Part shown: piece after piece, positions 61,601-64,000 of the stretch
How the letters are laid out: every line of letters begins with the position of its first letter
Numbering within the stretch: position 1 is the stretch's first letter
NCBI GenBank assembly: GCA_030522415.1
Contig: CM060118.1
Coordinates: 21,534,651-21,598,650 of the forward strand
Reading direction: 5' to 3'
DNA length: 64,000 bases
From: Channallabes apus
Taxonomy: Eukaryota; Chordata; Actinopteri; Siluriformes; Clariidae
Notes under the pieces: generated by a model
What the model saw: only the letters and a program-made list of their open reading frames with translations
Databases searched by the model: none
What the model was told of the DNA's origin: nothing
Program-made: the position numbers and the translations under genes

Positions 61601-63648
61601 AACCATCAAGAATTATAAAGGAAACAAGTGAATCAGAAAGGTGTTAAACAAATTATTCTAAACGCCTAACCTTATAGAACCTTGACTTATACTGAATCTA
61701 GGAAAGTTGTAGACAAGAACTAATTAGAGTTGGTGTAGGTGACATATACATATATATTTGAGGTTGGGAAGATGGTCCTATTAGTCGGAATATCATAGTA
61801 AATATTATAAATACTAGCCTGCCATCAATGGCACCTACATTTCAAATAGCCACAATCTGCATACAAACATAGTGGTGAGAACTACAACTACCAGTGCTTG
61901 TGAATCCAATCTGATCTTGGAGAGTTCTAATGGAGCACACTTGGTGCTTTTTACCTACACAGTATTAATGGTACTCCAGAGAATACACCCATTTTGACTT
62001 ATAATGCTCATGTTACTTATTCCAGACCTTACCAAGCATTTGATATTGTGATTGCTTTCTCATGTATGATCTGGTTTTGCCTTATGTTTTTACGATTTCA
62101 GTCTAGCCCAGTTAATGCCCATTACAGATCAACTGAGAGAATACATTTTTTAATTAAGCAAAAAGTATTGCAAATGACTAGATATTTTGTACATTTTTCT
62201 CTCAGTCACTAGGGCATTAAAAAGTAATTGTTTTGTTTTATACCAGTGTGAGTTTTATGTGATTTTGCAAAAAGCTATAACTCCAGACAATTTTTTCACA
62301 ATGGAAAAATCAGCATGCAGTTGTTTTGTGGCAGGTTAGTATCAATAATATATTTGTTGAGTTTTAATAATAAAAAACTCATGGGTTTATTATTATTTTT
62401 ATAAATCATATTAGATCGAGGAAAATGTGTTGCTCACAAAACTTTTTAGTTTCACTTTAGAACATGGTAACAGCTGCCTATCATAGTACAGTACAGGTAT
62501 GCACTATTTATATCCCTGTTCAATATTCCCAGGTATGCAACGTTTAGTATATTATTGTCCTCAGTCGTTACCTAAGGTCATAATATAATGGGATGGAGCA
62601 GATTAAACCCGACAAAGGAACGGAAGAGCTTCTAACATAGCACATGTGTCTCATGCGTCTTGTATACAAATCACATATGTGGCTGTAAGATTGTTTCTCT
62701 GCTTACTTTCTTTTTAATAGGGACTGAAATGCATGTTTGTACTTCAAACTAACTTTACAACAGCGTTTACACTATCCCACATAGCTTGATTAAGTATATA
62801 GCGTAAAGTTGGCACAATGTCCATAACGCATAATTTCACAGAATGTATTGTGGGTGGTAAGGCATGCATCATTTTATTTATTACTGCTGAAGTGACTGCA
62901 GTGGAAGTTTTTTTTTCTTGGTTTCAACATTCTGTAAAAGTCCAGTGAATGCATTTAGCTCAATCAGCTATAGCTGTGTAAAATTTAGAATCTCCAAAAT
63001 TGAATGTGAAAATCCCAGATCAAATACTCATACGAGCCTCTTTGGCACCATTCCTTTCCATGGTTAAAGTCACTTAGATCACATTCTCATGTAACACTAA
63101 GTAAAGCTCCCAACTTGTATTTTCATAAGTCACATGATTGAATAATTGGACAGATGAGCTGAGATTACTGGTGGTTCTTAAAAAAAAGGGGGGGGGGGAT
63201 GTGAATGTATATAGAAATCATATGGCTCACTTTGCATCCAATTTTTTTGTGTAGAAATGTATTTGACTTTTTTCACTTACAGAAGGTCAGCTGGATGTAT
63301 TAAAACAAGCCGTGGGCTTAGCCCTTGTAAAGTGAAACATATTTTCCTCAAGCTCTCCTTACTCCTTTGTGTGTTCAGGCCACTGCTGTCCGAATTGGCT
63401 GATGGGAGCGAGTCGGCCTTTTCCTTCCCTCCACCCCCAGAGGAAGACACATTGCCGCCTGCTCTCCATGCTCACCTGTTCTGTGACAGCTCTGAGTTCC
63501 CCACCCCGCCACCTACGCCACCAGAGAGTGCTCCTCTAGAGCCCGAACTAGAATCTGAACCTCCTGTTCCTCCACCTGTTCCGGATCAGGTACCAGACGC
63601 TGCAGAACTCCTCCTACCTCAACAACAGCAGTTAGGACCTCCAACCAG
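29824..63648 (+). CDS. tacc2: Transforming acidic coiled-coil protein 2, long form (3' end outside window)
   Basis: TACC proteins bind centrosomes and microtubules through a C-terminal coiled coil (TACC domain), which would lie beyond the right edge. Exons: 29824-29856 ([11 protein letters not shown]), 30622-30687, 36798-37024, 49119-57014, 57749-57856, 63379-63648. All have AG/GT borders and compatible phases; about 2,866 residues are covered. Identification rests on the MGNE start shared with human TACC2 (MGNENS), the single giant exon typical of long TACC2, a Pro-rich exon (63379-63648) with Glu/Pro blocks where the human protein has an equivalent segment, and the neighbour nsmce4a, also adjacent in human. 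The encoded part is acidic, low complexity and probably disordered. Introns are large and full of mobile elements. Small exons could have been missed. Confidence 0.85.
30622..30687 (+). CDS. tacc2: tacc2 exon 2
   Basis: Acceptor CACACCACAG, 66 bases in phase 0, encoding [20 protein letters not shown] and HE, then donor GTACTT. Open frame and phase match both neighbours. The donor is weaker than consensus. Confidence 0.65.
32105..32430 (+). mobile_element. tRNA-derived SINE copy, diverged
   Basis: Matches the family from GGCGACACACTGGCGTAG to GGATAGTCTCCAGGCCTCCG: GTTCAATTCC (B box), GGAGTTTGCATGTTCTCCCC, GGATTGGCAACC and AGGGTGTACCCC. Confidence 0.8.
33947..34966 (+). CDS. Tc1-like transposase (DD34E), apparently intact
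   Basis: 339 residues from MGRGSP at 33947 (an upstream in-frame Met at 33893 would add 18). It differs from the 14.6 kb copy at only about ten positions by eye (for example IPKTLQL against IAKTLQL, RTKEDKD against QTKVDKD). Helix-turn-helix region, GQGRK motif and catalytic D (WSDESRF), D (PQDNARP), E (SPIENIW) are all kept. No stop or frameshift. Confidence 0.92.
   Translation: MGRGSPIPTMLRRKIVEQYQKGVTQRKIPKTLQLSSSTVHNIIRRFRESGTISVRKGQGRKTILDACDLRALKRHCTTNRNATVKEITEWAQEYFQKPLSVNTIHRAIHRCQLKLYSAKKKPFLSKIHKHRRFHWARDHLKWSVAKWKTVLWSDESRFEVLVGNVGRHVIRTKEDKDNPSCYQRSVQKPASLMVWGCMSACGMGSLHVWKGTINAEKYIQVLEQHTPSRRHLFQGRPCIFPQDNARPHSASITASWLRRRRIRVLKWPVCSPDLSPIENIWRIIKRKVRQRRPKTIEQLEACIRQEWESIPISKLEKLVSSVPRRLLSVVRRRGDATQW
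35161..35546 (+). mobile_element. Full-length tRNA-derived SINE with 13 bp target duplication
   Basis: Starts AGCGGCACGGTGGTGTAGTG with A box, B box GGTTCGATTCC (35214), the shared body, a 3' part with CCTGGGATAGGCTCCAGG, and a (GAAT)n tail. AATTTGTTTAGTG flanks it on both sides (35148-35160 and 35547-35559), proving insertion into the right arm of the Tc1-like element. The best-preserved copy of its family here, so a good reference for the others. Confidence 0.93.
36798..37024 (+). CDS. tacc2: tacc2 exon 3
   Basis: Acceptor GTCGATCAG, 227 bases open in phase 0, donor GTAGGT after the AG of a split codon (phase 2). Encodes an acidic Ser/Glu/Pro-rich stretch ([13 protein letters not shown] ... 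[13 protein letters not shown]). Joining to the 49119 exon restores Ser (AG+C) and keeps the frame. Confidence 0.8.
37576..38137 (-). mobile_element. Internally deleted Tc1-like element with TA target copies
   Basis: Ends CACTACCGTTCAAAGGTTTGG (first 20 bases shown in part: CACTACCGTTCAAAGG) and inverse CTTTTGAACGGTAGTG, each flanked by TA (37574-37575, 38138-38139). The minus strand keeps only the N-terminal helix-turn-helix of a transposase ([26 protein letters not shown]). Catalytic part is missing. Confidence 0.85.
38985..39212 (+). mobile_element. tRNA-derived SINE copy, with internal deletion
   Basis: GTGGTTAGCATGTCACC, a decayed B box, GGAGTTTGTATGTTCTCC, then a jump to GGATTGGCACCCTGTCCAGG and GGCTCCAGGTTCCCGTGACC. 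About 100 bases of the central body are missing relative to the 35.2 kb copy. Confidence 0.8.
39213..42668 (+). other. tacc2: tacc2 intron 3, left of the LTR element
   Basis: AT-rich DNA with no supported exon. A dispersed fish repeat beginning CACTTTTATTGTCACATCAC lies at 41470-41600, a TA/CA microsatellite at 41637-41760, and a repeat rich in TTTACTGTA motifs ending TTTTTTACAGTGTA at about 41890-42090 that looks like the end of a MITE. Confidence 0.55.
41637..41760 (+). repeat. (TA)n/(CA)n microsatellite
   Basis: Alternating TA and CA tracts over about 120 bases. Confidence 0.9.
42674..43046 (-). repeat. 3' LTR
   Basis: 373 bases, identical to the other LTR. Just inside it on the minus strand is the purine-rich GGACAGGGGGG (43050-43060), the likely polypurine tract. 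The end of the chromodomain frame runs 46 bases into this LTR. Confidence 0.95.
43001..43492 (-). pseudogene. C-terminal part of Pol with chromodomain, separated by a frameshift
   Basis: This minus-strand frame overlaps the pol frame in the +1 position. It begins with the post-integrase module ([25 protein letters not shown]) and has a chromodomain-like segment near residues 83-132 ([27 protein letters not shown]) that in chromoviruses targets integration to modified histones. It ends at TAA inside the 3' LTR. Not an independent gene; the break lies between about 43450 and 43495. Confidence 0.85.
43098..46385 (-). CDS. pol: Pol polyprotein of the Gypsy-type retrotransposon, frameshifted near the 3' end
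   Basis: Open for 1,095 codons from a GTG that overlaps the gag stop, in the -1 frame relative to gag, so made by frameshift or reinitiation. Order: aspartic protease ([10 protein letters not shown], near residue 40), reverse transcriptase ([17 protein letters not shown] near 365), RNase H ([13 protein letters not shown] near 510), integrase with HHCC zinc finger (near 690-735) and D, D, E in [17 protein letters not shown] and [12 protein letters not shown]. After VGDKVWLS (about residue 970, near 43465) the sense changes: the rest is out of frame and the true C-terminal part continues in another frame. Confidence 0.93.
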   Translation of the reverse strand: MRNEGNSPGHLQPSSVTTPTSRLAVQVSLQFGHKRVRSTAFIDSGAAGNFIDSTYAKELGIKLEALSQPVRITSVDGRPLASSPITTQTQPITLIINNHQERIQLHLTSITSPPIILGYPWLLQHDPLISWAQNRILQWGPTCSELCQQAPAGTCSRESEAPDVDTNAIPAMYRDLAEVFCRKRATHLPPHRPYDLAIDLQPGSVPPRGHLYSLSNTETQAMEEYVSNALRQGTIRPSSSPAAAGFFFVKKKGDELRPCVDYRGLNNITIKNRHPLPLTNSALDALSGATIFTKLDLRSAYNLVRIREGDEWKTAFITPTGHYESLVIPFGLCNAPAAFQHLINDILRDMLGRWVFAYLDDILIYSRTVDEHIQHVRAVLKRLHAHQLYCKLEKCAFHERSTTFLGFVISPQGVAMDPQKLEVVRHWPLPKTLKQLQRFLGFANFYRRFIRDYSTIAAPLTALTRPSSSPFTLNSVAISAFQRLCQRFTTAPILLHPDASKPFVVEVDASDVGAGAVLSQRGPDQKLHPCSFFSKKFDATQQRYGVGDRELLAIKWALEEWRHWLQGAREPFIIWTDHQNLITIRSLKQLNPRQARWALFFEQYNFHLSYRPGSKNTKADALSRQYEEDVTRAEPAPVLPPSKIIAPIHWDLETRVRQAQAMENEPAGAPPGRLYVPLTMRTEVMQWGHTSPISGHPGTRRSLQFIKRAFWWPSMARDIGEFVQACPVCARAKDTNQPTPGELQPLPIPRRPWSHIAIDFITGLPDSEGKTTILTIIDRFSKAVHLVALSGLPSAKDTAELILEHVVRLHGFPKDIVSDRGPQFTARFWKAFCRLINSTCSLSSGYHPQTNGQTERANQQLERYLRCFVADRQRSWARYLLWAELSHNLHVSSATNLSPFEVCHGFQPPMFEHQEPEVDVPSAQQLVRRCRRLWTQANQAIQQANTRYAAQHRRRHPPGRLYNVGDKVWLSTSSFTHRVKEAISQVHRTISHPPQNQPCHLPAPAACGAPNSPGISHFTAQTLHYITYGSTHPPCSSSPNHRRWSCLYRTQDPGFATSGQRHPISSRLGGLWPRGAILDSGPVHPRPRTHQRLPS
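46382..47461 (-). CDS. gag: Gag of the Gypsy-type retrotransposon
   Basis: 359 residues; capsid/nucleocapsid protein that packages the element RNA. The N-terminal third has heptad repeats ([19 protein letters not shown] near residues 45-64), a Pro-rich linker, then a capsid-like region ([40 protein letters not shown]), and a CCHC zinc knuckle ([14 protein letters not shown]) near residues 338-351. The only Met is residue 1, placed two bases inside the 5' LTR border. Ends at TGA 46382-46384, overlapping the pol frame, which lies in the -1 frame. Confidence 0.93.
   Translation of the reverse strand: MTESAVNPADYAHLCDVVDGHVRLIDRLNAEIATLRSSVQDFAALRREVAELRREVADLRREAVSPPAGLSPVAVAAVPPSSPSPDVFLSLPDKWDGTDGRCSVFLTALDLVFEFNSTRYSTDRLRIALLVSLLSGQAAEWATAVLHSDSDTAHSYHEFTKQLRLTFEHPAGEVETDTRLYHLRQAGSSVSRYTAEFRTLAVQTTWGDTALRTTYYEGLAPYIKDELVGRELPATLEGLVQLALRIDQHRISRPKPAPRNLTPAVSSSPYTTSRPSTTPSHVPAPEARPTFNSTVSGAVGSPPPAVVNTGAGEPMQLGRASLTAAERERRFKEGLCAYCGSSAHHRAICPRRPENAQTR
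47452..47462 (-). promoter_or_regulatory. Primer-binding site for self-priming
   Basis: Minus-strand AATGACTGAGT starts one base inside the 5' LTR and pairs perfectly with ACTCAGTCATT in the same LTR (47728-47738). No tRNA 3' end ending in TGG complement is found at this position. The gag ATG overlaps it (bases 2-4). This arrangement is the one known from Tf1 and sushi-type elements. Confidence 0.75.
47464..47836 (-). repeat. 5' LTR with TATA box and self-primer
   Basis: On the minus strand TATAAAAG (47769 to 47762) is followed 31 bases later by ACTCAGTCATT (47738 to 47728), which would be the first bases of the transcript and is exactly complementary to AATGACTGAGT just inside the LTR. Confidence 0.85.
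47850..47878 (+). repeat. (GATA)n microsatellite
   Basis: Six to seven GATA units immediately beside the LTR element. Confidence 0.9.
48029..48056 (+). repeat. (CT)n microsatellite
   Basis: About 14 CT units. Confidence 0.9.
48302..48356 (+). repeat. (CA)n microsatellite
   Basis: About 27 CA units preceded by CTCGCTCGCTCG. The short frames on both strands here are products of the repeat. Confidence 0.95.
49119..57014 (+). CDS. tacc2: tacc2 giant exon (about 2,632 codons)
   Basis: Acceptor CCCATATAG (to 49118) and donor GTACTT (57015) bound 7,896 bases, exactly 3 x 2,632, so the exon is phase 2 on both sides. Joined to exon 3 it reads [16 protein letters not shown] into the long frame; the ATG at 49219 is internal. 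The product is very acidic, rich in Ser, Thr, Glu and Lys, with few hydrophobic stretches and no recognised fold, as in the long exon of mammalian TACC2, which is poorly conserved in sequence. It contains three diverged copies of a 170-210 residue unit (52.5-53.9 kb). A long antisense frame here (50127-51335) is a by-product of biased codons. Confidence 0.9.
52500..53870 (+). repeat. tacc2: Three diverged tandem copies of a coding unit in the giant tacc2 exon
   Basis: The block LQYQTD...H(D/S)..., VS or MSTKD, EG-VxSSxxNIQ recurs with starts at 52552, 53065 and 53698, spacing 513 and 633 bases, each a multiple of three. The first two copies also share PGxMMSHxEVxNxYNV about 70 residues later, and each LQYQTD is preceded by a KPEE or KFEE block. 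Confidence 0.88.
57749..57856 (+). CDS. tacc2: tacc2 exon 5
   Basis: Acceptor CTCCCTAG, donor GTATGA, 108 bases, phase 2 both sides. Encodes [20 protein letters not shown] and a further acidic stretch ending DPLDSR. Confidence 0.8.
57857..60571 (+). other. tacc2: tacc2 intron 5, left part
   Basis: Non-coding. Contains (TG)n at 58322-58370, (TG)n then (GA)n at 58530-58600, otherwise AT-rich single-copy-looking DNA. Confidence 0.6.
60572..61564. mobile_element. hAT-like transposon, non-autonomous, with nested element
   Basis: Terminal CAGGGGTACTCAA (60572) and inverse TTGAGTACCCCGG (61552-61564). Flanks TTCTAGAA (60564-60571) and GTCTAGAA (61565-61572) form an 8 bp target duplication with one mismatch, the hAT size. 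GGTCCGGA-type motifs recur near both ends. No transposase frame. A second palindromic element is nested at about 61175-61412. Confidence 0.8.
61175..61412. mobile_element. Palindromic MITE nested in the hAT-like element
   Basis: Left GAGTCGTTCGTTCTTTTGAATC and right side rich in the same motif in inverse (GATTCGTTCAAAAAGAACGA, ATGAACGACCCATCGCTAG). The interior is CG-rich (GCGCATGCGCGCCC). The TGAACGACCCATC terminus is common among fish hAT-type MITEs. Confidence 0.65.
61573..63378 (+). other. tacc2: tacc2 intron 5, right part
   Basis: No exon or clear repeat recognised except a G-run (63189-63199). Confidence 0.5.
63379..63648 (+). CDS. tacc2: tacc2 exon 6, proline-rich
   Basis: Acceptor TGTGTTCAG, donor GTACCC (63649), 270 bases, phase 2 both sides. 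Encodes [20 protein letters not shown] then [11 protein letters not shown] and [10 protein letters not shown], ending QLGPPTR. An alternative donor GTACCA at 63591 inside the exon would shorten it. Human TACC2 has a similar Pro/Glu-rich segment before its conserved region. Confidence 0.8.
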
Positions 63649-63738
63649 GTACCCTGCTCTTCTGTCTCTTATCAATCAGTTACATTTATTCTTGTGTGAG
63701 ATGTGCTCATTGAGAGTGCAGCTGTGGTTTGGGACATT

Positions 63739-63739
63739 G

Positions 63740-63787
<48 letters not shown>
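63739..63787 (+). repeat. (TA)n microsatellite
   Basis: About 24 TA units directly abutting the end of a Tc1-like element. Confidence 0.95.
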
Positions 63788-63790
<3 letters not shown>

Positions 63791-64000
63791 GTGTGAAAAA
63801 CTATTTGCCCCCCTCCTGATTTCTTATTCTTTTGCATGTTTGTCACATAAAATGTTTCTGATCATCAAACACATTTAACTATTAGTCAAAGATAACACAA
63901 GTAAACACAAAATGCAGTTTTTAAATGAGGGGTTTTATTATTTAGGGAGAAAAAAAATCCAAACCTACATGGCCCTGTGTGAAAAAGTAATTGCCCCCTG
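63788..64000. mobile_element. Left end of a Tc1-like element, cut by the window edge
   Basis: GTGTGAAAAACTATTTGCCC at the start and GTGTGAAAAAGTAATTGCCC near 63976 are the outer and inner direct repeats of a Tc1-like terminal arm about 200 bases long, of a family common in fish. The transposase would lie beyond the window. Confidence 0.8.

Overview
The window is eukaryotic and almost certainly from a teleost fish: genes are split by GT-AG introns, AATAAA sites follow the 3' ends, and the intergenic and intronic DNA is packed with fish-type Tc1/mariner transposons, tRNA-derived SINEs, hAT-like and piggyBac relics, CA/TA microsatellites and one complete Ty3/Gypsy LTR retrotransposon. The species cannot be fixed from the sequence alone.

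Layout: (1) 1-3.9 kb, the last exons of a prominin-family pentaspan membrane protein, + strand, with its polyadenylation site. (2) 7.1-9.7 kb, hps6 (BLOC-2 subunit) as a single uninterrupted 868-codon frame, - strand, tail to tail with the prominin gene. (3) 11.4-21.8 kb, nsmce4a (SMC5/6 kleisin NSE4), + strand; I could trace ten coding exons giving a continuous 355-residue frame, plus a probable non-coding first exon near 11.4 kb. Its first intron holds a degenerate piggyBac transposase, an intact Tc1-like transposon and a nest of older elements. (4) 23.7 kb to beyond the right edge, tacc2, + strand: small first exon(s), two short exons, a single 7.9 kb exon coding about 2,630 residues, and two more exons before the window ends. 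The TACC coiled-coil exons lie outside the window.

The tacc2 introns contain a second intact Tc1-like transposon (itself hit by a SINE) and an antisense 5.16 kb Gypsy-type element with 373 bp LTRs that look identical and a 5 bp target duplication. That element has the hallmarks of a self-priming chromodomain lineage (Tf1/sushi type): an 11 nt primer-binding site directly inside the 5' LTR is complementary to an 11 nt stretch in the LTR that sits 31 nt downstream of a TATA box. Its pol frame is broken just before the chromodomain region.

The host genes do not form an operon-like unit. nsmce4a and tacc2 are also neighbours in human (10q26), which supports both identifications. The most notable observations are the self-priming LTR element, a three-copy diverged repeat and frame-neutral boundaries in the giant tacc2 exon, two possible alternative 11-codon first exons of tacc2 that both begin Met-Gly, and a nest of mobile elements at 14.4-17.1 kb.
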